Shown here: positions 8,410 through 17,320 of the stretch, in pieces
Position numbering within the stretch: position 1 is the stretch's first letter
Layout of the letters: the number at the start of each line of letters is the position of its first letter
Assembly (NCBI RefSeq): GCF_001687335.1
Contig: NZ_MAGO01000011.1
Coordinates: forward strand, 1 to 64,000
Reading direction: 5' to 3'
From: Dissulfuribacter thermophilus
Lineage (GTDB): Bacteria > Desulfobacterota > Dissulfuribacteria > Dissulfuribacterales > Dissulfuribacteraceae
DNA: 64,000 nucleotides
Notes under the pieces: model-generated
Told to the model about the DNA's origin: nothing
Seen by the model: the letters and a program-made list of their open reading frames with translations, nothing else
Databases searched by the model: none
Made by a program: the position numbers and the translations under genes

Positions 8410-10094
8410 AAAAAGAAGACAAAATTACTTTAACTTATAATTTGTTTGAGTTGCCAACTGCCCAACATAAGGCAGGATTAGCAGGTCTTCTGGTTTTAAT
8501 TGAATCTATGCAAAGACGAAAAATGTCTCCACTTCCAAAAGTAGAAGAGATGACTTCATCGAGTGTGATTATTTCTTTTACCAGAGAAAGTATGCAGGTG
8601 TTGTTTGATGATCTGTATGATGCTGAATTTGTGGAGGTAAAATCAAAAAGTAAATGGAAAGATAAAAAGCCAAAAAGAATTGAAGAGGAGGAAATTATAG
8701 AAAACGGCAAGAAAAAAAAGGTCAAATATTTTATTTACGACGAATTTCAGGCCAAAGGCAGTTTTTTTACAACATTTTATCCAGCTGGTTGTGAGAATTG
8801 GTTAACCTTATGGAGACAGATGCTCCGGAATGTCTTGCGTGCCCAGCCAAAAACCCGTGGAGTTTATATAGAAAGGGCAAAAGGTAACCCCTCTCCTGAA
8901 GCTTCAAAGGTTTGGGGCTCTTTAAACAAAGCCATGAAAGCCAAAAAACAGAAAGAGGAAAGTTTTGCTGGTTCTGTATTTATTGGCGCACAGGAAAAAA
9001 ATGCAGAGTTGGTGCCCTTTAAGGGACTCCCACAGGAAAACTTTTTGCTTCACTTCTGGTATATTGTCAGCCTTGTTTTTGAAGTGCAATTCGTGGAAAT
9101 CAAAAAAAATCAGGAAAGAAAAATTAACGTTCACTGGAATGACCTTGGCTATGCTATAGTCATACCTGAACCTTCTGCGATTGATGTATTCAAGGAAGAT
9201 ATAATTGCGATGCTCTCCGATTTACCAGTTGAACAACAAAATTATACACCAGCCTCAGGAAAAGTTAATCTTTTTGAGGAAAGTGCTTTAGAATACTTGC
9301 ATTTTCTTGTGATTAATAAAAGCTGTAAAATGGGTGGGTTCTTTGACTCAATTTCTGGTCTGGAAGTTTACCATATGCAAAAACAGAACAAGAAAGTGCG
9401 TATGCTGGGAGCATCAAGAATAATCCCTGATAGAAGAGTTTTTGAAGAATATGAACGCATGCGACAGTCAAATATGAATCCTATTTTTAAAAGATTTTAT
9501 TTACAAAATATTCTTGCACAAAATCCATGGTATTCAGGTAGCGAAAAATATATCAATAAGTTTCCTGCTGAAATATTTATCTGGAAAAATGGAAAAACTC
9601 CTGAACAGTCAAATTTCAATTTTTTTGGAATTAACTGTAATAAAATATTTAAACAAATAATAGAATATTTAAAAATAAAGGAGGTCAAAGAGGTGCATGA
9701 AGAAAGTAAAGAAATGTTTCTGGCAAAAATTATTTACAGAATGGTCAGGCATTACATTTTGCTTAAGGCATTAAACAAATCTGGATTATCTACTATAACT
9801 GATAAAAAAGACCAGACTATTTATCCCTTTGAACAAAAAGAATACAGGGACGCCATTGAAAAGGTGAGTATGGATGCCTTTTTGGCTATGCGTGGGCGAA
9901 AGGAAGAGGATTTTGTAGAATATTTTACCGGCACTATTTGTGCTGTGCCACAATTCTTGCCTCAAAAAGAATATCTTCTCCTTTCTGATGCCCTGGTGCA
10001 GGGGGGATGGGAAAAGGTAAAATCCTTATCTCTGCTGGCAATTTCTGCTGCATCTTATTTAGCTAAGAATAACCAACACAAGGAGGAAGATTAA
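8406..10094 (+). CDS. Cas8-type large Cascade subunit, Cmx8 family
   Basis: The 562-residue protein starts with TYNLFELPTAQHKAGLAGLL, the strongly conserved opening of the type I-MYXAN Cmx8 family. It takes the place of Cas8: between cas3 and cas7 and about the right size to recognise the PAM and start DNA unwinding. A lysine-rich stretch around 80-105 may contact nucleic acid. The ATG at 8406 overlaps the cas3 stop codon and gives MKKEDK. No catalytic motif is expected or seen. The family is named from memory; the subtype of the whole system rests mainly on this gene and Cas6. Confidence 0.85.
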   Translation: MKKEDKITLTYNLFELPTAQHKAGLAGLLVLIESMQRRKMSPLPKVEEMTSSSVIISFTRESMQVLFDDLYDAEFVEVKSKSKWKDKKPKRIEEEEIIENGKKKKVKYFIYDEFQAKGSFFTTFYPAGCENWLTLWRQMLRNVLRAQPKTRGVYIERAKGNPSPEASKVWGSLNKAMKAKKQKEESFAGSVFIGAQEKNAELVPFKGLPQENFLLHFWYIVSLVFEVQFVEIKKNQERKINVHWNDLGYAIVIPEPSAIDVFKEDIIAMLSDLPVEQQNYTPASGKVNLFEESALEYLHFLVINKSCKMGGFFDSISGLEVYHMQKQNKKVRMLGASRIIPDRRVFEEYERMRQSNMNPIFKRFYLQNILAQNPWYSGSEKYINKFPAEIFIWKNGKTPEQSNFNFFGINCNKIFKQIIEYLKIKEVKEVHEESKEMFLAKIIYRMVRHYILLKALNKSGLSTITDKKDQTIYPFEQKEYRDAIEKVSMDAFLAMRGRKEEDFVEYFTGTICAVPQFLPQKEYLLLSDALVQGGWEKVKSLSLLAISAASYLAKNNQHKEED

Positions 10095-11033
10095 ATGAAC
10101 ATCTTTGGCACTATATTAACATATGCTGCCCCAAGTGCAAACTATCGTGGCGAATCTGCTGAAAATAGAAGTGTACTTCAAAAAATAACCCAGGGCAGGT
10201 TTGAATATCCTATTATTTCTCCAGAAGCTATAAGAAACGCCTTAAGAGACACATTGAGAGAACTTGGTCTTCCCTGCAATCGAGAGAGATTAAATGATGA
10301 AGAACAACTAGCGGTGAAATTTCAGGATTATCCTGATCCCGATAGATTCGCAGATGATTTTTTTATGGGTTGGCTTATTGCTGCTGGAAGCAAAGACAGA
10401 AAAAAGATCTTAAAAGAATTAAAAGAGAGAGGACGCAATCCAGAAGCGTTTTCTTTTAAAAGAGATTCCATTTTACGGATGAATCTGGCTGTTGCGCTTG
10501 AGCCATATCGTTATGACTCTATTTTTACCCAGTCTCCCCAGGATGTAACTCCAAACGAAATAAAATCATATAAAAATGCAGAAAATTCACAGCTTCTGCA
10601 TAGGGAAGTCACATATACTCCCTTTCAATACCCTTTTGCTCTGAACTTAAATGAGTGTGAACAAAAAAAGGATTGGACAAAGATCTTGCTCAAAGCCATT
10701 GGCCAGTTAAATGGGGTAGCAGGCAATCATGCGCGCAGTTATTTTGAAATGGCGCCTGCAAGTATAATCATTCGTTTAACTAATTTGTTAGTGGCTGGTT
10801 ACTCAACCTATGGTTTTGAAATCAAAGATGGCAAACATCTGTTTCCAGAAGTTATAGAAGGTATTTTACAGAATGATTATCCTGGTTCTGAATTTTATTT
10901 TGGGGGTAAAATTGTCAAAGATATGGATGAACCACAACTAAATTCTCTCAAAGAAAAAGGAGCCACTCTTGAAAGAAATCCTCAAAAATTGATTGATATT
11001 GTTGCAGAAAAAATGTTCGCATCAGGAGAATAA
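10095..11033 (+). CDS. cas7: Cas7, DevR/Cst2-type Cascade backbone subunit
   Basis: The 312-residue protein begins NIFGTILTYAAPSANYRGE and continues with ISPEAIRNALRD, both typical of the Cas7/Cst2/DevR family. Several copies should coat the crRNA spacer in Cascade. The segment GVAGNHARSYFEMAPASIIIRLTN is also family-like. It starts directly after the cas8 stop (TAAATG) and ends two bases before cas5, so translation is coupled along the operon. A GGAGGAAG ribosome site lies in the end of cas8. Confidence 0.93.
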   Translation: MNIFGTILTYAAPSANYRGESAENRSVLQKITQGRFEYPIISPEAIRNALRDTLRELGLPCNRERLNDEEQLAVKFQDYPDPDRFADDFFMGWLIAAGSKDRKKILKELKERGRNPEAFSFKRDSILRMNLAVALEPYRYDSIFTQSPQDVTPNEIKSYKNAENSQLLHREVTYTPFQYPFALNLNECEQKKDWTKILLKAIGQLNGVAGNHARSYFEMAPASIIIRLTNLLVAGYSTYGFEIKDGKHLFPEVIEGILQNDYPGSEFYFGGKIVKDMDEPQLNSLKEKGATLERNPQKLIDIVAEKMFASGE

Positions 11034-11035
11034 TT

Positions 11036-11719
11036 ATGCTTATTTTAAAATTACAGGCTCCTTTTGCCTCTTTTCGCACTTTTACTGCTGGAAGCTTTAG
11101 ACCAACTGCAAGTTTTATTACTCCTTCTGCTGCTTATGGGTTGCTATTGAATGTGGCAGGCATAGAGATGCGTTATGATGACGGCAAATCTGTAATGACA
11201 AAAATTGATACCGGGTTGCCTGAATGTTCTATTGCTCTGGCAGCCCTTAAATTTCCTAAGGCACATAGTCTATATCAGCAAATTCACAATTATCCTGTAG
11301 GTAATACTGGGAAAAAACGAAAGGATATAACTAAAGGAGGCAAATATAATATCGTTCCTGCCCGGAGGGCTTTTTTATCCAATATCAAGGCGTTGATAGC
11401 GTTAAAAGATAATCATAAACTAGAAGAAAAAATACAAAGTGGTCTTCAAGGGAAAATTCGGAGAAAATACGGGCTGCCTTTTTTGGGAGACAATAATTTT
11501 TTAATAGACAGGTTGGAGGTAATAACAGAACCAGAACCTGCCCACTGGTATATTCCTATAAAGGCAGACAATGAAATTGAGTATAATGAGTACATCACCA
11601 GATTAACCATTACCATTGACAGGGCCCAAATGAGTAAAACTAGGTCAGCTCTGTTTGTGCCAACAAAAAGGCCTGTAAAAGATATACCGCAAAAGGCCTG
11701 GGTAACTGTTAAATATTAA
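11036..11719 (+). CDS. cas5: Cas5, DevS/Cmx5-type Cascade subunit
   Basis: The 227-residue RAMP protein opens LILKLQAPFASFRTFTAGSFRPT and continues PSAAYGLLLNVAG, which is the Cas5 N-terminal fold of the DevS group. In Cascade, Cas5 binds the 5' tag of the crRNA and caps the Cas7 backbone. A lysine/arginine-rich stretch (about 88-105) and RRKYGLPFLGDN are family-like. The start has CAGGAG upstream, within the end of cas7. Not catalytic in systems that carry a separate Cas6, as here. Confidence 0.92.
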   Translation: MLILKLQAPFASFRTFTAGSFRPTASFITPSAAYGLLLNVAGIEMRYDDGKSVMTKIDTGLPECSIALAALKFPKAHSLYQQIHNYPVGNTGKKRKDITKGGKYNIVPARRAFLSNIKALIALKDNHKLEEKIQSGLQGKIRRKYGLPFLGDNNFLIDRLEVITEPEPAHWYIPIKADNEIEYNEYITRLTITIDRAQMSKTRSALFVPTKRPVKDIPQKAWVTVKY

Positions 11720-11730
11720 AGTAAATTGTC

Positions 11731-13470
11731 ATGTCTATCAACATAACAAACGAAGGCTTTTTCAACTCCCACTTTCTGGCAGAAAAAACGAGAGATAATC
11801 CGCTCATTCGAGTGATGGCTCTGCATGCATTAGCTTATTGTGAGCGGCTTTTTTATCTGGAAGAAGTGGAAGAAATAAGAGTGGCAGATGCCAATATATA
11901 TGCTGGCCGCAGACTGCATGAAGGACTGGACAAAGGAAGCAAAAAATATACCTTAGAGCTTGCCAGCCAGGAACTCGGTATCCGTGGCAAAGTTGACTAT
12001 ATTTGCACAAATGCCGGAGAACTTATCATTTACGAGCATAAAAAAGGCCGTTCAAACAAAGGCAATCAAGCCTGGCCCAGTGATTATCTTCAAACAACAA
12101 CTTATGGTCTTCTTGTTTCAGAACATTTTAATCGTCCGGTAAAAGAGCTACGTATTCGTTATCATGCGGATAACAAAACCATTGTAATTCCATTCGATCT
12201 AAATAAGGCAAAAAATGAAATTTTGAAAGCAGTAAAGAGAGCCAGAGAACTGCGTTCATGTCTTCAAAGACCTCCTGTTAATGTACCAGAAAATCTCTGT
12301 CGCACCTGTTCTCTTGCGCCAGTGTGTTTACCAGAGGAAGAACATTTTGCAGCAGAGGGAAAAGAAAAACCAGTCAGATTGTTTCCTGCTGAAGATGAAC
12401 GTAGGGTAATTCACATACTTGAACAGGGGGCTTTCATTAGCAAAGATGGTTATCAAATAATCATACATTTGCCGGATGGCGAAAAAAAAGCAATTAGCAC
12501 TGCTCATATTTCTTCTCTAGTTTTACATGGAAATGTTCAAATATCAACTCAGACCATTCATTTTTGTGCAGCTAATGAAATAGGAATTCATTGGTTGTCC
12601 TATGGTGGACATTATGTCGCGGCCTTGCAAAGGGGTGCTGGTTTTGTTCAGCGGCATCATCGTCAATATGATGCGTTTTGTAAGCCTTTTTTTACAACGC
12701 TGCTTATTGCCAGGCTTTGTCAGGCCAAAGTAGAAAACCAGTTAAAATATATTTTGCGGCTGGCAAGGGCAAAACGTTCTACACCAGTACAAAACAAGAA
12801 AACATTAGAGGCAACTATAAATGCTATTCGCCACGAAATAAAGGCTATAGCTAGAATAGAAAAAACCCTAAGTAAAGCTGATGATGGAGATATTGTAGAA
12901 TATGATAAATTAACTGGGGAAATGCGAGGGCACGAAGGCAGAGCGGGGAGAGAATATTTTAAGGCACTAGCCTGTATATTAAATTTAGAAAAAGATAGCT
13001 TTTTGTATTTTGATGGCCGTAATCGGCGCCCACCTAGAGACCCATTTAATGCTTTACTGTCTTTTGGTTATGCGTTGCTTTATAAAGATTGTGTAGCTGC
13101 TATTCAGGCCGTAGGGCTTGATCCCTGTTTTGGTTTTTTCCATACCCCACGTTCTACTGCCTATCCTCTGGCTCTGGATTTGATGGAATTATTTAGAGTG
13201 ATAATGTGGGACATGCCACTTATAGCTTCTGTCAACCGCAAGCAATGGCGTAAACAGGACTTTGAAATTACAGGTAAGCAGGTATGGTTAAATAAAGAAG
13301 GGCGAAAAAAAGCTATTATTTTGTATGAAAATCGCAAAAAGGAAAAATGGAAACACCCTGTTTTAAAATATTCTTTAAGTTATGCTCGCACAATAGAACT
13401 TGAAGCAAGATTGCTGGAAAAAGAATGGACAGGCAGTCCTGGTTTGTTTGCCAGACTTAGGCTTAGATAA
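11731..13470 (+). CDS. cas4-cas1: Cas4-Cas1 fusion, spacer-acquisition integrase
   Basis: Residues 1-205 are Cas4: first cluster Cys37 (YCERLFYLE), nuclease residues in GKVDY and IIYEHKKGR, and three late cysteines C190, C193 and C199 (CRTCSLAPVC) for a 4Fe-4S cluster. Residues from about 220 to 579 are Cas1, with catalytic candidates Glu402 (GHEGRAGREYF), His471 (FFHTPRS) and Asp483 (ALDLMELFR). Such fusions are known in several type I systems and select and trim prespacers so that spacers with the right PAM are inserted. It lies 11 bases after cas5 and 19 before cas2. All key residues are present, so acquisition should work. Confidence 0.95.
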   Translation: MSINITNEGFFNSHFLAEKTRDNPLIRVMALHALAYCERLFYLEEVEEIRVADANIYAGRRLHEGLDKGSKKYTLELASQELGIRGKVDYICTNAGELIIYEHKKGRSNKGNQAWPSDYLQTTTYGLLVSEHFNRPVKELRIRYHADNKTIVIPFDLNKAKNEILKAVKRARELRSCLQRPPVNVPENLCRTCSLAPVCLPEEEHFAAEGKEKPVRLFPAEDERRVIHILEQGAFISKDGYQIIIHLPDGEKKAISTAHISSLVLHGNVQISTQTIHFCAANEIGIHWLSYGGHYVAALQRGAGFVQRHHRQYDAFCKPFFTTLLIARLCQAKVENQLKYILRLARAKRSTPVQNKKTLEATINAIRHEIKAIARIEKTLSKADDGDIVEYDKLTGEMRGHEGRAGREYFKALACILNLEKDSFLYFDGRNRRPPRDPFNALLSFGYALLYKDCVAAIQAVGLDPCFGFFHTPRSTAYPLALDLMELFRVIMWDMPLIASVNRKQWRKQDFEITGKQVWLNKEGRKKAIILYENRKKEKWKHPVLKYSLSYARTIELEARLLEKEWTGSPGLFARLRLR

Positions 13471-13489
13471 AAATGGTTTAGGATAATTT

Positions 13490-13783
13490 ATGAATACAGA
13501 TAAGCACTGGTACCTATTTTGTTATGACATAAGAGATCAAAAACGCTGGGCAAAAGTTTTTAAAATAATCAAAGGATATGGCGAACATCTACAATATTCT
13601 ATTTTTAGGATACGAATGACCAAGAAACAACTGGAAAAGTTGCGATGGCAACTAACTAGCATAATGGATGTAGAAGATGATTTAATGATTGTGAAATTGT
13701 GTCCAACCTGTGCCAAAAGGATTATTGACAGCAGAGATGGGGCTAAATGGAAGCAAGATGTACCTTCTTTCGAAGTATTTTAA
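13490..13783 (+). CDS. cas2: Cas2, adaptation subunit
   Basis: The 97-residue protein has the Cas2 ferredoxin-like fold signature WYLFCYDIRDQKRW with the metal-site Asp13, and later QYSIFRIRMTKKQLEKL and EDDLMIVKLC. Cas2 dimers bridge two Cas1 dimers during spacer integration. It is slightly longer than many Cas2 proteins, with a C-terminal tail containing CPTC that is common in systems with a Cas4-Cas1 fusion. It ends the cas operon, about 720 bases before the array. Confidence 0.96.
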   Translation: MNTDKHWYLFCYDIRDQKRWAKVFKIIKGYGEHLQYSIFRIRMTKKQLEKLRWQLTSIMDVEDDLMIVKLCPTCAKRIIDSRDGAKWKQDVPSFEVF

Positions 13784-13997
13784 AGGGACTTTATAGTTAA
13801 GATTCTAATCAGTTTTTTTCGTAGTGTGTCAAATCAAGTTTTATATAACTGAGTATGATAAATGGAGTTTGTTAAATATATTATTATAAAACTTCTTCAA
13901 GATAGTGCAGTTAATTCTTTTGAGCAAGAAAATAAATAATGTTTTCTCTTTTAGGAGAAAATTAATTATAATTGTGAATAAAAATACCCATGATGCT

Positions 13998-14023
13998 CTC
14001 TAAGATTATAAAGAATCTTAGAG
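13998..14023. repeat. 10-bp perfect inverted repeat in the leader region
   Basis: CTCTAAGATT and its complement AATCTTAGAG surround a 6-base loop. It lies 215 bases after cas2 and could end the cas transcript, although no clear T run follows, or could be part of the leader. Confidence 0.5.
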
Positions 14024-14140
14024 CCGTTACGCACTATAATAAAATATTTAATTATAAATTAAATTAATTTAAAATATTGGCTATTAAGAATTTATAATAG
14101 GGGATGGCTACCTCCCTCCATACCGACTCAATAAAGTTTT

Positions 14141-14159
14141 GCCTTGCCGCTGGCAAGGC
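14141..14159. repeat. 8-bp perfect inverted repeat in the leader region
   Basis: GCCTTGCC and GGCAAGGC surround a 3-base loop in an A+T-rich background; TGAAAAATTTT follows. It could act as a terminator for the cas operon or as a protein site in the leader. Confidence 0.5.
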
Positions 14160-14506
14160 TGAAAAATTTTCCAGCTCTGAGCCACCTAATACCTAAACAC
14201 GGGGGCCTATGCAGGTTGAGCAGCAAGAATCATGCAAACAATGAGAAAACTATTTTTTTATCAAGGATGTGTCTTTTTTTTGAATACATAACTAACGGTA
14301 AATAAAAAAAAGCTAGTAAGACTAGATAGTTTAAATATATCATTAACGATATAGGTACTTGAAATTAAAAAAATATATTATTTCAATAAATTAAATAGAA
14401 GAAGGCTGATGTGCTTTATCATATTCTAGGTAAAAAGATAATGTTGATAAAGGTGCTTGAAAAATTTCACCAGACAATAGAAAACTGCAATATTATAAGA
14501 GATAGG

Positions 14507-15613
14507 CTGATTTGATCTCCGATGCCGCAAGGCGTTGAGCACGTACTAATCCTGCTGAATCCTGTATACTGAATCCTCTGATTTGATCTCCGATGCCGCA
14601 AGGCGTTGAGCACGCGAAACTTGGATGGTGACAGCTATTCCCCACCCCTGACTGATTTGATCTCCGATGCCGCAAGGCGTTGAGCACTTGCTTCTGGTTC
14701 TCTCCAGAACAACCCTTACGCACTGATTTGATCTCCGATGCCGCAAGGCGTTGAGCACAAGCCAAAGAGGAATATAAAATCGCCACCTTTGGTAACTGAT
14801 TTGATCTCCGATGCCGCAAGGCGTTGAGCACCGGGCGTGGCTCCTATAGATAAGAACCACTATGTCTGATTTGATCTCCGATGCCGCAAGGCGTTGAGCA
14901 CTTGCATGATCTCCTAGACCGTAGCCTATCCCGTACAGTCTGATTTGATCTCCGATGCCGCAAGGCGTTGAGCACTCAGAGCAGATTGAGTCCGCCAGGA
15001 AAGATAGTGGCCTGATTTGATCTCCGATGCCGCAAGGCGTTGAGCACGTGATACCAAAAGTCATTATCCGTTCTTGCACTACTGATTTGATCGCCGATGC
15101 CGCAAGGCGTTGAGCACTTATCGCCCCAGAGGTCCACGAAGGTCCCGTCATCTGATTTGATCTCCGATGCCGCAAGGCGTTGAGCACGAAGTAGGGCCAG
15201 CGGCCACAACGTACACAAGAGCTGATTTGATCTCCGATGCCGCAAGGCGTTGAGCACGTTGATGGTGTTCCTTACACTAGCCTTAACAACGCCCTGATTT
15301 GATCTCCGATGCCGCAAGGCGTTGAGCACCTGATATAACAGGATGGACAGATGCTTCAACTGGTGCTGATTTGATCTCCGATGCCGCAAGGCGTTGAGCA
15401 CACTACAATTGACTACACTTTTTCTTGGGGGTATCCCTGATTTGATCTCCGATGCCGCAAGGCGTTGAGCACATTTCAAACAATGCTCTTACCAGAGCTG
15501 GTCTGCCTGATTTGATCTCCGATGCCGCAAGGCGTTGAGCACTTGGTTATGCGCTGGCGGTTTAATTAAAAGGAGGACTGATTTGATCTCCGATGCCGCA
15601 AGGCGTTGATCAC
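14507..15613 (+). CRISPR. CRISPR array, 16 repeats and 15 spacers
   Basis: The 36-base repeat starts CTGATTTGATCTCC and ends GTTGAGCAC. Repeats begin at 14507, 14578, 14652, 14723, 14796, 14866, 14940, 15012, 15082, 15152, 15222, 15294, 15366, 15437, 15507 and 15578; spacers are 34-38 bases. Repeat 9 (15082) has one change (TCTCC to TCGCC) and the last repeat has TTGATCAC instead of TTGAGCAC. The degenerate end is distal to cas2, so the leader is on the left and transcription runs along the plus strand. In that sense each repeat has the hairpin AUGCC-GCAA-GGCGU with a GNRA loop, followed by the likely 5' tag UUGAGCAC for Cas6 cleavage. No spacer origin can be told from the sequence alone. Confidence 0.98.
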
Positions 15614-15939
15614 GCGTTGACATCTACAATGTCATCCATCGTTACCTCACTGTTAAGGTCATTTTAATTTCCCCAGTTTAGGGGACTTAAAAATCCTCAC
15701 TTAGTTAGACAATAAATAATTATAGAGGCCTCTAAGGTGCACCCTAGACGCAATCTTGTACCTTATCCATGTTTCGAACTCAAAAAACTGCAAGATAAGA
15801 CACAGAACAGTATGAGGCCAATAGGGTCGTGCTCCCCTAAAAAACTATTTGGACGAAGCCGCCATTTGGAGGCAAAAAGGCCCGAAGTCCTGCAGGAGCT
15901 TTTAGGGTGTTTACATGGATGCCATTTGAATAAATCGAA
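15614..15939. other. Intergenic region between array end and convergent CARF gene
   Basis: I see no gene in this 326-base stretch. CCCC-AGTTTA-GGGG at 15671-15684 is a small hairpin near the array end and might help end the array transcript. The rest has no structure I recognise. Confidence 0.5.
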
Positions 15940-17076
15940 TCATTCAATTTCGATTAGTTGCGGCAAAAATCGTATTCCATATCTCTTTTCTCCTCGACGA
16001 CCAACTGACTCTATACGAAGACAGTGGGCAATGTGGCCAAAATAAGAATCAATCTTGGCATTTATCTTTGTTCGGTATTGTCTGAGATTCTCGATTTCGA
16101 TGCTTTGGATTCCACCCTCAGACAGGGATCTTCTGGGAAGAGTTGGAGAGTTTTGGGCTGCTGTTTCAAAAAATCCACAGATTAAGTGCCTGCATTCATC
16201 TTTTTCCACTTCAGAAAGAGTGGGAAAACAGTATTCACAGACGTCCTCCTCTTTTGAACACCTGCAATCTTTTCTGCGCATGGCAAAAAAGGCATATACT
16301 GCAATCAATGCCGGGCTCAAATCCACCTCTCTTCCGCAATAGGCCAGCTTTCCTCGTGAGATATCTACTCTGAGTTTTGCTGGTGCATCGCACACCACAG
16401 ACATAAGCAGGTCTTCCGGCCGTTCAGGGCCCTCAAGATCTTTTTCAGACAGCCATGATCGAACAGACACAAATGGCATTGGAACTAGCCAGATCTTGGC
16501 ATATTTTGAGTCCTTGAAATAATATTCGTCCTTGTCATCCTTTAGCCTTATCTTTGTATTTATGCGTGGTGGATAATAAAATTCTCTAGAGGACTCAAAT
16601 TCAGGGGAGACCAACACATGATAAATCCTGTCTTGAGGGCGTCCGTAAAATTGAGCAGATAGCGCGAGGCACGCGCTCATGGTCTTCCTGCCACCTGCTA
16701 TTAGAAAATATACTGCGGTATCAGGGTCTTTTGTAAGCTTCCAGGACAGTCTCATACAGGTTTCAACGAGTATGGCGTTGTGTTCAGGGCTTAGGATGTC
16801 GTCTAATTCGTTTCCCTGACTGTCTTTTAGGACATGGATATTTTCAGGAGGAAAATGCACCATTTCCCTGGAGATCTCATATTCATCTAAAAGCCTATAG
16901 AGAGCCCCTGTACCTGAGGCCAAAAGACCTGCATGAATGGCATCCTTTCCAGAACGTGTGGTTATCACGTGAATTTCATGTATGGGCCTCTCTTCCATTA
17001 TAAAGGCATAGAGAGCCTCTGTAATGACCTGTGGATTTAGCCCACTTACTGCCAATAGAATATTTTTAGTTGCCAT
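15940..17076 (-). CDS. CARF protein of the NE0113 family (TIGR02584; ring-nuclease-like), with C-terminal winged-helix-like domain
   Basis: The 378-residue protein opens ILLAVSGLNPQVITEALYA, then EIHVITT, ends of helices typical of the Cas_NE0113 family, and AGGRKTM (127-133), the ligand-loop motif. Some relatives degrade cyclic oligoadenylate and are called ring nucleases, switching off type III effectors. The region after about 235 looks like a winged-helix domain (LRVDISRGKLAYCGREVDLSP ... VGRRGEKRYGI), interrupted by a cysteine group C271-x-C273 ... C280-x2-C283 that could bind zinc. A DNA-binding or regulatory role is possible. It lies convergent to the CRISPR array and 244 bases before the next CARF gene in map order. 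Confidence 0.8.
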   Translation of the reverse strand: MATKNILLAVSGLNPQVITEALYAFIMEERPIHEIHVITTRSGKDAIHAGLLASGTGALYRLLDEYEISREMVHFPPENIHVLKDSQGNELDDILSPEHNAILVETCMRLSWKLTKDPDTAVYFLIAGGRKTMSACLALSAQFYGRPQDRIYHVLVSPEFESSREFYYPPRINTKIRLKDDKDEYYFKDSKYAKIWLVPMPFVSVRSWLSEKDLEGPERPEDLLMSVVCDAPAKLRVDISRGKLAYCGREVDLSPALIAVYAFFAMRRKDCRCSKEEDVCEYCFPTLSEVEKDECRHLICGFFETAAQNSPTLPRRSLSEGGIQSIEIENLRQYRTKINAKIDSYFGHIAHCLRIESVGRRGEKRYGIRFLPQLIEIE

Positions 17077-17156
17077 TTAAAAGCTCCAGTTAAGCCAAAT
17101 TATTGCACTACACTAGGGGTCAAAAATAATTTACCCCGAAAATACCCGTAATAACA

Positions 17157-17278
17157 GGTAGAAGGAAGAAGGTAGAAGGTAGAAGCAAGCCCTGCCTGTA
17201 CAATAGCCTGAGGCTGGAGGGCAAGGTTCAAAGTTCTCTTCCTTCAACTCAAAACTCAAAACTCAAAATTCAAAACTT
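17157..17278. repeat. Heptad tandem repeats in intergenic DNA
   Basis: Between two CARF genes, 17157-17190 consists of near-perfect 7-base units (GGTAGAA / GGAAGAA). At 17238-17278 there is the dispersed unit that starts TTCCTTCAACTCAAAACTC, also built on a 7-base period. Near-identical copies of the second unit are at about 31748-31787 and 50893-50932. The rest of 17077-17320 holds nothing recognisable. Confidence 0.75.
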
Positions 17279-17320
17279 TTATACGGGGGAGACGAATTCG
17301 TTCGTCATGAGAGTTTGGGG

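Larger units (their letters stand above)
13784..14506 (+). promoter_or_regulatory. AT-rich leader region of the CRISPR array
   Basis: This 723-base stretch between cas2 and the first repeat carries no gene and is strongly A+T rich. Its position next to the undegenerate end of the array, and the changed last repeat at the far end, mark it as the leader that should hold the array promoter and the integration signals. It contains two perfect inverted repeats (13998-14023 and 14141-14159). GTTGAGCA, identical to part of the repeat tag, occurs at 14215-14222. I cannot place the promoter with confidence. Confidence 0.7.

Noticed and set aside
14493-15479. Long minus-strand open frames across the array with repeated LNALRHRRSNQ-like peptides
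   Set aside because: They are translations of the CRISPR repeats; the regular 36-base repeats and unique spacers explain them fully.
15737-16045. Open frame of 102 codons on the plus strand
   Set aside because: It partly overlaps the CARF gene antisense, has no family likeness and no ribosome site.
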